Assembly: GCA_009726125.1 (NCBI GenBank)
Contig: WLIT01000001.1
Coordinates: 124,001 to 188,000 of the forward strand
Length of the DNA: 64,000 nt
Direction of reading: 5' to 3'
DNA from: Actinomycetota bacterium
GTDB taxonomy: Bacteria > Actinomycetota > Actinomycetes > Nanopelagicales > Nanopelagicaceae
Shown: piece by piece, positions 17,698-26,796 of the stretch
Position numbering within the stretch: position 1 is the first letter of the stretch
Layout: the number at the start of each line of letters is the position of its first letter
Notes under the pieces: generated by a model
The model's input: the letters and a program-made list of their open reading frames with translations, nothing else
Told to the model about the DNA's origin: nothing
The model's database searches: none
Translations under genes and position numbers: made by a program

Positions 17698-18456
17698 CTA
17701 ACTTCTAGGCGATAGATAGGAGAAGATGGCGGCAAACCTTGCGAGTATCGGACCAAAAATTGCCTTTAACGCTCGGGCTTTTCGAAAATCATGAATCGGC
17801 CAGTTTTCACGTATTGCACGAATCTGCAACAGAGTATCTGGATTAATTGCTGCAGGATTTCCAACCGCTGTCAGAAGTGGAAAATCATTATGACTATCAG
17901 AATATGCAAAGGAATTTGCGAGATCAATATTCTCGATTTCGGCCAACTCTCGAATTGCAATCGCCTTCTGGTTTCCATGCAATAAGAGGCCATTCATCTT
18001 TCCAGTGTAATTTCCATCAATAACTTCAGCCTTACTTCCAAGCGCTCCAGTGAAACCCAAACGCTTTGCAATTAACACTGCCATATCTTGTGGCGCCGCA
18101 GTAACAAGCCAAACCTCTTCATTATTTGCAAGATGTTGATTTGCAATTTCAATCGTTCCAAGCCAAAGCGCAGGCGAAACGAATTCGTCATAAATTTCAG
18201 ATGCTATTGCTTCAATTTCTTTAACGTTATGGCCTCCAATGAATTCAGTGGCGGCGTTCTGGAACTTTGCAATCTCTTCTGGTTTCTCAGCCCCAGTTAA
18301 GCGATACCTCAGGTTCGCTAGAACGAAGGTAGAGATATCGCGCTTGCTAAAGAATCCTCTTTGGTACATGCCACGACCGAGAAAAAAGATCGTTGAGCCA
18401 CGGATTATTGTGTTATCGACATCGAAGAAGGCAACTCGCTTGCCAAGATTCGTCAT
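17698..18456 (-). CDS. HAD-superfamily IB phosphatase (SerB-like)
   Basis: Cytoplasmic phosphomonoesterase of 252 residues. Motif I is FFDVDNTI with nucleophile D12 and acid D14; a later loop with YSDSHNDFPLL is motif III/IV. The size and the RGSTIFFLGRGMYQRGFF region match the TIGR01490-type HAD-IB proteins of actinobacteria, which are related to phosphoserine phosphatase but often of unknown substrate. A hydrophobic C-terminus (about 230-247) could touch the membrane. The ATG follows TAAGGT by 6 bases, back to back with the next gene. Confidence 0.9.
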   Translation of the reverse strand: MTNLGKRVAFFDVDNTIIRGSTIFFLGRGMYQRGFFSKRDISTFVLANLRYRLTGAEKPEEIAKFQNAATEFIGGHNVKEIEAIASEIYDEFVSPALWLGTIEIANQHLANNEEVWLVTAAPQDMAVLIAKRLGFTGALGSKAEVIDGNYTGKMNGLLLHGNQKAIAIRELAEIENIDLANSFAYSDSHNDFPLLTAVGNPAAINPDTLLQIRAIRENWPIHDFRKARALKAIFGPILARFAAIFSYLSPRS

Positions 18457-18462
18457 TACCCA

Positions 18463-18468
18463 ACCTTA
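18463..18468 (-). promoter_or_regulatory. -10 hexamer of the HAD phosphatase gene (leaderless)
   Basis: On the minus strand TAAGGT is followed by exactly 6 bases and ATG at 18456. Only 10 bases separate it from the opposing -10 at 18479-18484. Confidence 0.6.
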
Positions 18469-18478
18469 GCGTTCAAGT

Positions 18479-18484
18479 TATGAT
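18479..18484 (+). promoter_or_regulatory. -10 hexamer of the histidine phosphatase gene (leaderless)
   Basis: TATGAT is followed by exactly 6 bases and ATG at 18491. Its -35 region would lie around the start of the opposing HAD gene. Confidence 0.6.
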
Positions 18485-18490
18485 TGCCTC

Positions 18491-19111
18491 ATGGTTCAAG
18501 CGATTCACGTACTGCGACACGGAGAAGTCGAGAATCCGGAGAAAATTCTTTATGGCCGTCAACCAGGATGGCGACTTTCTACTCGAGGTCAAGAGATGGC
18601 ACGAGCCGTGGCTGATTGGTCGAAAGATCTAAATCTTGGAGCAATTCATGCATCGCCATTGCAACGTGCTCAGGAAACAGCGGCACCGATTGCTGCTCAA
18701 CATAATTTGAAAATTACAACCGATGAAAATTTAATTGAAGCTGCAAATATCTTTGAAGGAAAGAAATTTGAATTAGGTAGTGGCGTTCTTAGACATCCTG
18801 CATCTTGGTGGCATCTTCGCAATCCCGCTAAGCCTTCTTGGGGAGAGCCATACACCGAGCAAATTGAGAGAATGCTTGCTGCAGTGTTTGCTGCGCGCGA
18901 TGCGGCAAATGGCAGAGATGCGCTAGTTGTCTCTCATCAATTACCAATCTGGATTTTGCGATCTGCAGTTGAAGGTCGGAGATTGTTACACGATCCAAGA
19001 AAACGAATTTGTACTCTCGCATCCGTAACTACCCTGCACTTAGATGATGAGGGAATGATTAACAACGTTTCTTACACCGAACCCGCTAAACATTTGCTCC
19101 CTAATAAATGA
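18491..19111 (+). CDS. Histidine phosphatase family protein (phosphoglycerate mutase-like)
   Basis: Cytoplasmic phosphatase of 206 residues. The catalytic RHG triad is R9-H10-G11 in HVLRHGEVENP, and the second histidine is in LVVSHQLPIWILRSA. It heads the same cluster as in mycobacteria (Rv0525 to Rv0529), where it precedes the cytochrome c maturation genes, and its stop overlaps the next start (ATGA). The substrate is unknown; the stable gene order suggests a link with the maturation genes that has not been explained to my knowledge. Confidence 0.9.
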   Translation: MVQAIHVLRHGEVENPEKILYGRQPGWRLSTRGQEMARAVADWSKDLNLGAIHASPLQRAQETAAPIAAQHNLKITTDENLIEAANIFEGKKFELGSGVLRHPASWWHLRNPAKPSWGEPYTEQIERMLAAVFAARDAANGRDALVVSHQLPIWILRSAVEGRRLLHDPRKRICTLASVTTLHLDDEGMINNVSYTEPAKHLLPNK

Positions 19112-19656
19112 AGTTAATAATCGCCCTGGCTTCAACTCTACTTCTTACTTCATGTTCAACCGGCGGTCTCTCAAGTGATAGCGAAAAATCTTATGTATCT
19201 GGAAATGGCGTAGCAATATTAATAAAAGAACCACTTCGCAAGTCTGCACCTGATTTATCTGGTGAAACTCTCGGTGGCGGAAAATTTAATTATGAACTTG
19301 GGAAAGTGACAGTTGTAAATGTCTGGGCATCTTGGTGCTCTCCATGTCGAGCTGAAGCGCCAACTCTTTCGGCTCTAGCATCGAAGAATCCAGAGATACA
19401 ATTTGTTGGAATACTAACCCGAGACAATTTAAGTTCAGCTATAAGTTTCGTGGATAGATTTAAATTAACTTATCCAACTCTGATAGATGATGCGATAATT
19501 GCCAGCTTCAAAGGCTCACTCGCCGCAAATGCAATTCCGACAACTTTGATTATTGATGCTAAAGGTCGCGTAGCTGCTCGAATAAGTGGTGAAGTAACGT
19601 TCTCGCTTTTGCGTGAACTACTAGAGAAGGTATCTGGAGATAAGGTAAATGTTTGA
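19108..19656 (+). CDS. TlpA/ResA-like thiol-disulfide lipoprotein
   Basis: Membrane-anchored thioredoxin-fold protein that reduces apocytochrome c haem-binding cysteines outside the membrane. The 182 residues start with a lipoprotein signal (LLLTSC, lipidated C16) and carry the redox motif CSPC (C77, C80) within NVWASWCSPCRAEAP. ATGA overlap with the upstream phosphatase and an 8-base overlap with ccdA. CcdA should supply the electrons. Confidence 0.94.
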   Translation: MKLIIALASTLLLTSCSTGGLSSDSEKSYVSGNGVAILIKEPLRKSAPDLSGETLGGGKFNYELGKVTVVNVWASWCSPCRAEAPTLSALASKNPEIQFVGILTRDNLSSAISFVDRFKLTYPTLIDDAIIASFKGSLAANAIPTTLIIDAKGRVAARISGEVTFSLLRELLEKVSGDKVNV

Positions 19657-20380
19657 TTTTCTCGTAGATATAGTCTTCGATGGCAACTTATTGATTGCCT
19701 CGGCAGTTGCAATGATTGCTGGTCTAATTTCATTTGCCTCACCTTGTGTACTTCCACTAGTTCCCGGTTATCTGTCTTATGCAGCAGGAATGACAGAAGT
19801 TCGCAGCAGAGGCAGAGCGGCGCTTGGATCTCTACTATTTGTACTTGGATTCTCAGTTTTATTTATCTCGTACGGTGCACTTTTTGGCTCTCTTGGTTCA
19901 ACAATTTCTAGCAATTCGCAGGTAGTTTCGGTAATTCTGGGTTTACTTACAATTGCTATGGGCGTAATTTTTCTCTTCAATCAGAAGTTTTATCGATCAT
20001 TTAAGCCGGTCTGGAAAGTTCGTGCTGGACTAGCTGGTGCCCCTGTTCTTGGTTTCTTATTTGGAGTTGGCTGGACACCTTGTATCGGGCCAACCCTTGG
20101 TGCGGTTCAAACACTTTCATTCCAGGAGTCAAGTGCACTTCGTGGGGCAATTTTGAGTGTCGCTTATTGTTTAGGCCTTGGAATTCCCTTTATTCTTGTT
20201 GGAATATTTTTTGATAAATCGAATCGCCTAAGAAAATTTATCTCTCGGCATGGAAACTATCTAACTTTAATCGGTGGGACCTTCTTAATTTTGCTTGGAA
20301 TTCTTCAAGTGACTGGTTTGTGGGCTGATGTAATGAATTCTCTGCGTGGATTTATCTCAGATTTTGTACCGGTGATTTAA
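19649..20380 (+). CDS. ccdA: CcdA, thiol-reductant membrane transporter
   Basis: Six-helix membrane protein of the DsbD/CcdA family; carries reducing equivalents from cytoplasmic thioredoxin to the extracytoplasmic TlpA-like protein. The 243 residues hold the two redox cysteines C33 (FASPCVLPLVPG) and C145 (GWTPCIGPTLG), each followed by the proline pattern of the family. Overlaps tlpA by 8 bases and abuts resB. Confidence 0.95.
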   Translation: MFDFLVDIVFDGNLLIASAVAMIAGLISFASPCVLPLVPGYLSYAAGMTEVRSRGRAALGSLLFVLGFSVLFISYGALFGSLGSTISSNSQVVSVILGLLTIAMGVIFLFNQKFYRSFKPVWKVRAGLAGAPVLGFLFGVGWTPCIGPTLGAVQTLSFQESSALRGAILSVAYCLGLGIPFILVGIFFDKSNRLRKFISRHGNYLTLIGGTFLILLGILQVTGLWADVMNSLRGFISDFVPVI

Positions 20381-21838
20381 ATGTCTATTTCTACAGAACT
20401 AGATACCCGTTCTTCTCTGCGTTGGTTATGGCGCCAACTAACCAGCATGCGCACGGCGCTCATCCTGCTTTTACTACTAGGCATAGCTTCAATCCCTGGC
20501 TCAATTTTCCCGCAACGCTCTCAAAATCCCTTAAAAGTTAACGATTACTTTAAGAGTTATCCAGGTACCGCAAAGTTCTTAGATCAACTTTATATGTTCG
20601 ATGTTTATAGCTCTCCTTGGTTTAGCGCCATATATATCCTGCTATTTATATCGCTTATTGGCTGCGTGCTTCCAAGAACCTTCGAGCACTTAAAAGGAAT
20701 CGGTGCAAAGCCACCACTAACTCCGAAGAATTTAAATCGAATGGAGTTTCATACCGAAACTAATTCTGGCACGCTAGATCAGGCAGAAACTTGGCTTAAG
20801 AAACACCGCTTTCGAATTAGACGCGATGATAATTCAATTTCTGCTGAGAAAGGTTTCATGCGCGAAACTGGAAACTTGTTATTTCATCTCTCACTAGTTT
20901 TAATCTTGGTAGGAGTCGGCTTTGGGTCGCTCTTTGGGATGAAGGGTGACGCGATAATAAACGTTGGAGAGAGATTCATAAATATTCCAACTTCATACGA
21001 TGTTATGTCATTTGGAAAGTTGCAAACAGAGAAAACCTTGAGCCCCTTTTCAATTACGGCTACAGATTTCAAAGCAACTTATGAATTAACAACTGGTGCA
21101 CCAAGTGATTACAAACTAACTGTAAATATTGCTGATCCAGTTGGTTCAAAAGAAGTATCGAAAATTGTCAGAGTAAATTCCCCTTTAACTTTTGGCAGCA
21201 CCAAAGTTTATTTGCAAGCCAATGGATATTCGCCTTTAGTAACGGTTCGAGATAAATCTGGTGAAGTGAAATACCAAGGAGCAGTAATTTTCTTGCCACA
21301 AGATGGAAACCTAACTTCAATTGGCGCAATAAAAGTTCCAGATATGGAGCCACAAGTCGGTCTGATTGGATCATTTGTTCCAACCTTTGCCCGTAATTCA
21401 GAGCGAGGTGCTTTCTCAACTTATCCTGAAGTCTTAGATCCACGATTACTTGTTTCGATCTGGGTAGGCGACTTAGGACTTGATTCTGGGATTCCACAAT
21501 CTGTTTACCGCCTTGATACATCAGATATGAAGCGCATCGGATTGAAGACTTTGAAATTGAATGAGACTCATAATTTTGGTGAGGGCTCAATCACCTTTGA
21601 AGGTTGGACGCCTTGGGTCAACCTGCAAATAGTTAAAGACCCAGGCAAGATATACGCATTGCTTGGTGCCATCTTTGCAATTCTTGGCCTTTTGATGTCG
21701 CTCTTCACAAGATCGCGTCGAATTTGGGTTAAAGAGAACTTTGATAAATCGGGTGTTGAGGTTGCTGGCCTAGCAAAGAATTCAACGCCAGGTTTGGAAT
21801 CCGAAATTGTATCGCTTGTAAAAGAAATGAGAGGCTAG
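20381..21838 (+). CDS. resB: ResB, cytochrome c synthase subunit (system II)
   Basis: Works with CcsB to move haem across the membrane and attach it to apocytochrome c. The 485 residues have N-terminal membrane helices (about 22-42, 74-90 and 165-183), a large extracytoplasmic domain, and a final helix near 425-445, the ResB/Ccs1 topology; WRQLTSMRTALILLLLLGIASIPGS at the start is typical in its pattern of aromatic/basic residues then helix. It abuts ccdA and is 4 bases from ccsB. Confidence 0.94.
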   Translation: MSISTELDTRSSLRWLWRQLTSMRTALILLLLLGIASIPGSIFPQRSQNPLKVNDYFKSYPGTAKFLDQLYMFDVYSSPWFSAIYILLFISLIGCVLPRTFEHLKGIGAKPPLTPKNLNRMEFHTETNSGTLDQAETWLKKHRFRIRRDDNSISAEKGFMRETGNLLFHLSLVLILVGVGFGSLFGMKGDAIINVGERFINIPTSYDVMSFGKLQTEKTLSPFSITATDFKATYELTTGAPSDYKLTVNIADPVGSKEVSKIVRVNSPLTFGSTKVYLQANGYSPLVTVRDKSGEVKYQGAVIFLPQDGNLTSIGAIKVPDMEPQVGLIGSFVPTFARNSERGAFSTYPEVLDPRLLVSIWVGDLGLDSGIPQSVYRLDTSDMKRIGLKTLKLNETHNFGEGSITFEGWTPWVNLQIVKDPGKIYALLGAIFAILGLLMSLFTRSRRIWVKENFDKSGVEVAGLAKNSTPGLESEIVSLVKEMRG

Positions 21839-21842
21839 CTCC

Positions 21843-22733
21843 ATGAGTTCAACTGATTATGCGTACCTCTCAAACTATGGAATTTATTCAGCAATGGTTC
21901 TCTTTACTATTGCATTTCTTGCGCATGCCGCTGAAGTCGCGTTCTCGGTTCGAAATGTAGAAGAGAAAACTAAATTTGATTTTGCTCGTACTAAAAGAAG
22001 TGGTGATATTGGAACTGTAATGATGGTTCTGGGATTTGTATTTCTCTTTGCTGCGGTAATTCTCCGCGGAGCTTCAGCAAATCGCGTGCCTTGGGGAAAT
22101 ATGTATGAGTTCTCAATTACCGGCGCTCTCGCATTCACTGGTGCATATATTTTTGGCCTTTGGAAATATAAAATTAGATGGCTTGGACTCCCGGTGGCAA
22201 TTTCAGTTCTACTGACTCTTGGAACTGCAATCACAATTTTTTATGTACCAAGTGCTCCGCTCGTGCCGGCTCTTAAATCAACTTGGCTTGTAATTCACGT
22301 CGCTGCCGCAATTATTTCTGGTGGCGTTTTTCTACTTGCAAATTGCATCGCTGCGACTTATTTAATTTTAGATCGGTATGAGTCAACTAGCGGACGACCT
22401 GCTTGGGCGCAGAAATTACCTTCACTTGATGTATTGGATCAACTGACTTATCGCTTAGTTGCATTTGTATTTCCACTCTGGACATTTGCAGTTATCGCAG
22501 GAGCGATTTGGGCTGAAGCGGCTTGGGGTCGTTACTGGGGTTGGGATCCAAAAGAGGTTTGGGCATTTATTACTTGGGTTGCATATGCGGCTTATTTACA
22601 TGCTCGCGTAACTGTTGGGTGGCGCGGTCGTAAGGCTGCTTGGTTATGTTTATTTGCCGGGTCAACATTCTTATTTAATTATGTTTATATAAATATCTGG
22701 GGAAGTGGAAAACATACGTATAGCGGGCTTTAA
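21843..22733 (+). CDS. ccsB: CcsB (CcsA/ResC family), haem handling subunit of cytochrome c synthase
   Basis: Polytopic membrane protein of 296 residues with the tryptophan-rich haem-handling motif in GRYWGWDPKEVWAFITW and conserved histidines in the flanking helices. It completes the system II pathway started by TlpA, CcdA and ResB; the likely clients are the cytochrome c parts of a bc1-aa3 chain, which are not in this window. Convergent with the PLDc_N protein gene, with a 4-base overlap at the stops. Confidence 0.95.
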   Translation: MSSTDYAYLSNYGIYSAMVLFTIAFLAHAAEVAFSVRNVEEKTKFDFARTKRSGDIGTVMMVLGFVFLFAAVILRGASANRVPWGNMYEFSITGALAFTGAYIFGLWKYKIRWLGLPVAISVLLTLGTAITIFYVPSAPLVPALKSTWLVIHVAAAIISGGVFLLANCIAATYLILDRYESTSGRPAWAQKLPSLDVLDQLTYRLVAFVFPLWTFAVIAGAIWAEAAWGRYWGWDPKEVWAFITWVAYAAYLHARVTVGWRGRKAAWLCLFAGSTFLFNYVYINIWGSGKHTYSGL

Positions 22734-22993
22734 AGCTTGCGCAAGAAATCTGGATCATCATCGGGAGGAATAATTTTTCCGCGCCCACCGCGCCCACCGC
22801 TACCCTGGCCAGGATTTCGCTTGGGTCTTCCAATTACGAACCAGAGAATTGCGCCAAGTGATGAAAACAGAAATATTAAGAGGAGCCATGCCCATTTAGG
22901 CAATTTTAAAACTTCCTCTTGCGCAGTTCTAGCGCAATCAAAGAATGCGTAAAAAGAGAAGGCAAGAACTAAGAGTGTGAGTAATAAGCGCAT
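22730..22993 (-). CDS. Small PLDc_N-type membrane protein
   Basis: 87 residues: an N-terminal hydrophobic helix (2-17), a second helix (34-53) containing WAWLLLIFLFSSLGAILWF and followed by GRPKR, then a disordered Gly/Arg-rich tail. The two helices and the WF-IGRP ending match the phospholipase D N-terminal membrane domain, found alone in many actinobacteria, where its function is unknown. It starts 6 bases after TAAACT. Confidence 0.85.
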   Translation of the reverse strand: MRLLLTLLVLAFSFYAFFDCARTAQEEVLKLPKWAWLLLIFLFSSLGAILWFVIGRPKRNPGQGSGGRGGRGKIIPPDDDPDFLRKL

Positions 22994-22999
22994 AGTCGA

Positions 23000-23005
23000 A
23001 GTTTA
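23000..23005 (-). promoter_or_regulatory. -10 hexamer of the PLDc_N gene (leaderless)
   Basis: On the minus strand TAAACT is followed by exactly 6 bases and ATG at 22993; the hexamer falls in the 15-base gap behind menA. Confidence 0.55.
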
Positions 23006-23008
23006 AAC

Positions 23009-23872
23009 CTATGTTAAAGATAGTGCGAGCGTTATCAACAGTGATGTTAGTAATTGAAGCTCACCGGTTTTACTTAGGAGAGGGATAAGCGCCGGACCTG
23101 ATGCCCCACCATTGATTCCTTTAAGCAATTTGAATTGAAGTGGGAGCGTGGCCAAAACAAGTAGCGCCCATGGCGTAATGGCCGCGGCTGCAAGAGAGCA
23201 TAGAAGTGAGAGTAAAAGCAGGGCGATTATTAACTTCCGGGCCATAGCATCGCCAAGTCTTACGGCGAGTGTTCGCTTGCCTACTAGTTCATCTTCTGGT
23301 CGATCTCGCAGATTATTTAAACCAAGAATCGTGCAGGAGAGCGCGCCCATTGGAATAGAAAGTAAGAGTGATTGCCAAGTAATTCGCTCTGATTGCGCAA
23401 AATATGAGCCCATGGTCGCAACTAAACCGAAGAAGATAAATACTGAAACTTCACCGAAGCCACCATATCCATAAGGGTTCTTGCCACCGGTATATTTCCA
23501 AGCCGCAATAATGGCAATCGCACCAACAATAATTAGTAGTGGTGAAGTTCGAAGTGAAAGAAGAAGGCCGGCTATTGCAGCAAAGAGGTAAGTCAAAATT
23601 GCGGCTCGTTTGACTTGGAATGGCGCTTTCAATCCGCTGGCAACAAGGCGAATTGGACCAACTCGAACTTCATCTGTTCCACGAATTCCATCGGAATAAT
23701 CATTTGAATAATTGACTGCAATTTGTAATAACAAGCCAACAGTCAATGCCAACAGAGCATTTACCCAATTGATTTCTTGGCCATCAATATTTATGAGCGC
23801 TGTGCCAATTAGTACTGGGGCAATAGCCGCAGCTAGTGTGCGCGGACGAGCACCCGCAATCCAAATATTCAT
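23009..23872 (-). CDS. menA: MenA, 1,4-dihydroxy-2-naphthoate polyprenyltransferase
   Basis: Membrane prenyltransferase that joins the isoprenoid tail to the menaquinone head group. The 287 residues have about eight helices and the UbiA-family aspartate motif in NYSNDYSDGIRGTDE, with a second in NNLRDRPEDELVGK. It follows menE by 4 bases in the same minus-strand operon. The tail would come from the polyprenyl diphosphate synthase encoded at 46010, after the nuo genes. Confidence 0.96.
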   Translation of the reverse strand: MNIWIAGARPRTLAAAIAPVLIGTALINIDGQEINWVNALLALTVGLLLQIAVNYSNDYSDGIRGTDEVRVGPIRLVASGLKAPFQVKRAAILTYLFAAIAGLLLSLRTSPLLIIVGAIAIIAAWKYTGGKNPYGYGGFGEVSVFIFFGLVATMGSYFAQSERITWQSLLLSIPMGALSCTILGLNNLRDRPEDELVGKRTLAVRLGDAMARKLIIALLLLSLLCSLAAAAITPWALLVLATLPLQFKLLKGINGGASGPALIPLLSKTGELQLLTSLLITLALSLT

Positions 23873-23876
23873 CTAG

Positions 23877-24890
23877 TTATCTTTGCGCATTAATGATTAG
23901 CAAGCTGGCTTTGACACGGTCTGGTTTCCCAATTCCAAGCAACGGTATTTCATTAACTACTAAAAATTCTTTTGGAACAGCGGCTCTTCCAAATTTGTTC
24001 TGCAAAATATTAGATATTTTTACATGATCAATATCGGCATCAGAAAGCAGGCAGAGCTTCTGGCCCCACTCTGAATCTGGTATTGATGTTGCAAGGAAAT
24101 TTACATCTGGAAAATCCTTCGCAAGTGTGGAATCAATTGCTGCTAATGAAATATTTTCACCACCGGAAATTATTACATCATCAGTGCGCCCAATTATGAA
24201 TATCTTGCCATCTCTTATCTCGCCAAGATCACTTGTGATAAACCAGCCATCTGAAAAGCTCTCTAACCACAGCGCTTCTTGATCTTGATATCCACTGGAA
24301 AGAATTGGTCCCTTAATTTTTATCAAACCCGAACCTGTTAATTCCACCAAAACACCAGGAAGTGGAGCGTTGTTATAAACACAACCACCAGAAGTTTCAG
24401 TCATTCCATAAGTTACAAAAACTGTTATTCCCTTTGATCTTGCAATTTCAAGTAGTGAACCTTCAACTGCAGCGCCTCCGACTAAAACGACTTTGCAATT
24501 TTGTAAATGTTCCAATAATTGATTATCTCCGGTTAGCGCACGATGCAATTGAGTTGGAACTATTGCGGTGAAATCAGCTCGTGCTTCAACACCAACGACT
24601 TCGGTTCCAAGTTTTAGCGCTCGCGCCAGAACATTTAAACCAGCGATGTGATTAGTTGGAAGCAAGAGTGACCAAATATCACCAAGTTTGGCGCCGACAG
24701 CAGCATTTGATAATTCGGCAGATTTTGAAATCGCTGATGTAGAAAGTTCTACTTTTTTGTTAACCCCAGAGGAGCCAGTCGTGTTTATGATGACCAGAGT
24801 TGGGTCAACTTGGCTAAAGGCGGCAGATAGGGCTTGGGTCAGCTCAAGGTTTGATGGCTGGAGTCCAAGATCAATTACCGAAGTTTTCAT
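23877..24890 (-). CDS. menE: MenE, o-succinylbenzoate-CoA ligase
   Basis: Adenylate-forming enzyme that activates o-succinylbenzoate with CoA. At 337 residues it is short for an AMP-ligase but usual for actinobacterial MenE. Visible motifs: the P-loop-like [14 protein letters not shown], the A5-type [25 protein letters not shown] and [14 protein letters not shown]. First gene of the menE-menA unit; it diverges from menB across 39 bases, and a symmetric TAGGCTA element may drive both. Confidence 0.95.
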   Translation of the reverse strand: MKTSVIDLGLQPSNLELTQALSAAFSQVDPTLVIINTTGSSGVNKKVELSTSAISKSAELSNAAVGAKLGDIWSLLLPTNHIAGLNVLARALKLGTEVVGVEARADFTAIVPTQLHRALTGDNQLLEHLQNCKVVLVGGAAVEGSLLEIARSKGITVFVTYGMTETSGGCVYNNAPLPGVLVELTGSGLIKIKGPILSSGYQDQEALWLESFSDGWFITSDLGEIRDGKIFIIGRTDDVIISGGENISLAAIDSTLAKDFPDVNFLATSIPDSEWGQKLCLLSDADIDHVKISNILQNKFGRAAVPKEFLVVNEIPLLGIGKPDRVKASLLIINAQR

Positions 24891-24898
24891 GACACCCG

Positions 24899-24905
24899 TA
24901 GGCTA
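24899..24905. promoter_or_regulatory. Shared bidirectional -10 element, menE / menB
   Basis: TAGGCTA reads TAGGCT on plus (24899-24904) and TAGCCT on minus (24905 to 24900). The minus reading ends 9 bases before the menE ATG (leader near zero to 2 bases). The plus reading would start a menB message with a short leader that includes AGGAGG at 24920-24925. Confidence 0.5.
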
Positions 24906-24929
24906 TCCATATATTTTGTAGGAGGAAAT

Positions 24930-25808
24930 GTGAGCAAACCTTTCAAGCGGGAGCCAGGAAGTCGGACCATTCCAAAATGGAGTACCGGCCTTGGTGGCGA
25001 GGGCTTTTCAGACATTATTTATGAAGTAGCTGAAGGCATGGCAAAGATAACAATAAATCGCCCAGAAGTACGGAATGCCTTTCGCCCGCAAACGCTTTTT
25101 GAATTACAAGACGCTTTTTCACTAGCTCGCGATGACGATTCTGTCGGAGTAATTATTTTTACTGGCGCAGGAAGTGAAGCGTTCTGTTCTGGTGGCGACA
25201 TAAATGTTCGCGGCGACGATGGTTACTTGGGCAACGATTCTTTAGCGAAAAAAGGAATTGGCCGACTAAATGTTCTAGATCTGCAAATCCAAATTCGTAG
25301 ATTACCAAAACCAGTTGTTGCAATGGTTGCGGGATGGGCTGTAGGTGGTGGACATGTTCTGCATGTTGTTTGCGATTTAACTATTGCAGCTGAGAATGCA
25401 AAATTTGGTCAGACCGGTCCAATGGTTGGTTCATTCGATGGTGGTTATGGTGCAGGTTTATTAGCAGCACACATTGGCCAGAAAAAAGCACGCGAGATTT
25501 GGTTCTTATGCCGACAGTACGACGCTAATGAAGCACTTGAAATGGGACTTGTTAACACAGTCGTACCAGTTTCAGAGCTTGAAGCAGAAACAGTTTCTTG
25601 GTGCCGCGAAATGTTACGACATTCACCAATGGCGCTTAGATTATTGAAGGCCGGATTAAATGCTGCAGATGATGGACTTGCTGGCGTACAACAACTTGCT
25701 GGCGATGCAACGCTCTTGTTTTACATGACTGAGGAAGGTCAAGAGGGTCGTGATGCATTTAAAGAGGGGCGTGAACCAAATTTCGATAAATTTCCAAAGC
25801 GCCCTTAG
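24930..25808 (+). CDS. menB: MenB, 1,4-dihydroxy-2-naphthoyl-CoA synthase
   Basis: Crotonase-fold enzyme closing the second ring of the menaquinone head group. The 292 residues include the N-terminal crotonase strand [17 protein letters not shown], the active-site loop [19 protein letters not shown] and the oxyanion region [15 protein letters not shown], both typical of MenB rather than general enoyl-CoA hydratases. The start is a GTG with a strong AGGAGG. It leads menB-menC-menD on the plus strand, with 7 bases before menC. Confidence 0.97.
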   Translation: MSKPFKREPGSRTIPKWSTGLGGEGFSDIIYEVAEGMAKITINRPEVRNAFRPQTLFELQDAFSLARDDDSVGVIIFTGAGSEAFCSGGDINVRGDDGYLGNDSLAKKGIGRLNVLDLQIQIRRLPKPVVAMVAGWAVGGGHVLHVVCDLTIAAENAKFGQTGPMVGSFDGGYGAGLLAAHIGQKKAREIWFLCRQYDANEALEMGLVNTVVPVSELEAETVSWCREMLRHSPMALRLLKAGLNAADDGLAGVQQLAGDATLLFYMTEEGQEGRDAFKEGREPNFDKFPKRP

Positions 25809-25815
25809 TTAAATC

Positions 25816-26796
25816 ATGTGGCACTTAGCTGAGATCTTTAGCGATCTAACTGTTGTTGCCATTCCTATGTGCACGAATTTTCGTGGCGTAAGCGTAAGAG
25901 AGGCTGCGCTATTTCGCGGGCCCGCCGGTTGGAGTGAATTCTCACCATTCCTTGAATACAACGTTGATGAATCAGAGCCCTGGTTAGCTGCTGCACTCGA
26001 AGGTGCCTATAAACCTTGGCCTGAGTTAATGCGAAAGACAATAGGAATAAATGCGACACTTCCAAAAGTAGAAATCAATCGGGTTGATGAAATGCTGCAA
26101 CGATTTCCTGGCGCAAAGACGGTAAAGATTAAAGTTGATGATTTTGAAAGTGATAATTATTTAGTGGAAGCCGCGCTGGACTTTAATCCAGATTTTAAGA
26201 TTCGCCTCGATGTTAATGGCGGTTGGGATTTAGAAACAGCGCTCTTAAACCTTTACAACTATTACCTCCGTTTTGGGAAAGTATTTGAATATATCGAGCA
26301 ACCATGTCTGGAGATTGCTGACCTAGTAAAGTTGAAAAAAGAGATTCCGATGAAGATTGCTATTGATGAGTCAATCCGAAAGGGTCTTAATAATGATTTT
26401 ACAAGTGCCAAAGATTTTGCTGATGTCGCAATAATTAAATGGGCACCATGTGGCGGAATATCGCGTGCAAACAAATTGATTGCAAATATTGGATTGCCGG
26501 CGGTAATTTCTAGCGCCCTTGATACCGGAATCGGAATTTCACATGGCCTCGCCTTGGCTGCAAGCCAGAATGAACTTAACTTTGATTGTGGGCTTGCAAC
26601 TACATCTTTATTTGTAAGCGATGTGGTTAGTCCAGAAATTGAAATAACTGCTGGCACTATCGCGGTCAAGAGAACAGAGCCTGATGAAGATTTAATCAAT
26701 AAGTATTCTGCAGCTCCAGACCGTAAGATTTGGTGGCAGAAGCGAATTGAACAAATTTGGGATACTGGGTTTGGAGAGAGGTGGCAACATGAGTAA
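25816..26796 (+). CDS. menC: MenC, o-succinylbenzoate synthase
   Basis: Enolase-superfamily dehydratase of 326 residues. The capping domain has FRGVSVREAALFRGPAGW, and the barrel shows the catalytic/metal set: KIKVDD (lysine), RLDVNGGWD (aspartate), YIEQPC (glutamate), AIDESIR (aspartate) and IIKWAPCGG (lysine). Overlaps menD by 8 bases, so the two are translationally coupled. Confidence 0.95.
   Translation: MWHLAEIFSDLTVVAIPMCTNFRGVSVREAALFRGPAGWSEFSPFLEYNVDESEPWLAAALEGAYKPWPELMRKTIGINATLPKVEINRVDEMLQRFPGAKTVKIKVDDFESDNYLVEAALDFNPDFKIRLDVNGGWDLETALLNLYNYYLRFGKVFEYIEQPCLEIADLVKLKKEIPMKIAIDESIRKGLNNDFTSAKDFADVAIIKWAPCGGISRANKLIANIGLPAVISSALDTGIGISHGLALAASQNELNFDCGLATTSLFVSDVVSPEIEITAGTIAVKRTEPDEDLINKYSAAPDRKIWWQKRIEQIWDTGFGERWQHE

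Noticed and set aside
26747-26788. Upstream start extending MenD by 14 residues
   Set aside because: It lies inside menC and lacks family similarity; ATG 26789 has a ribosome site and the expected N-terminus.
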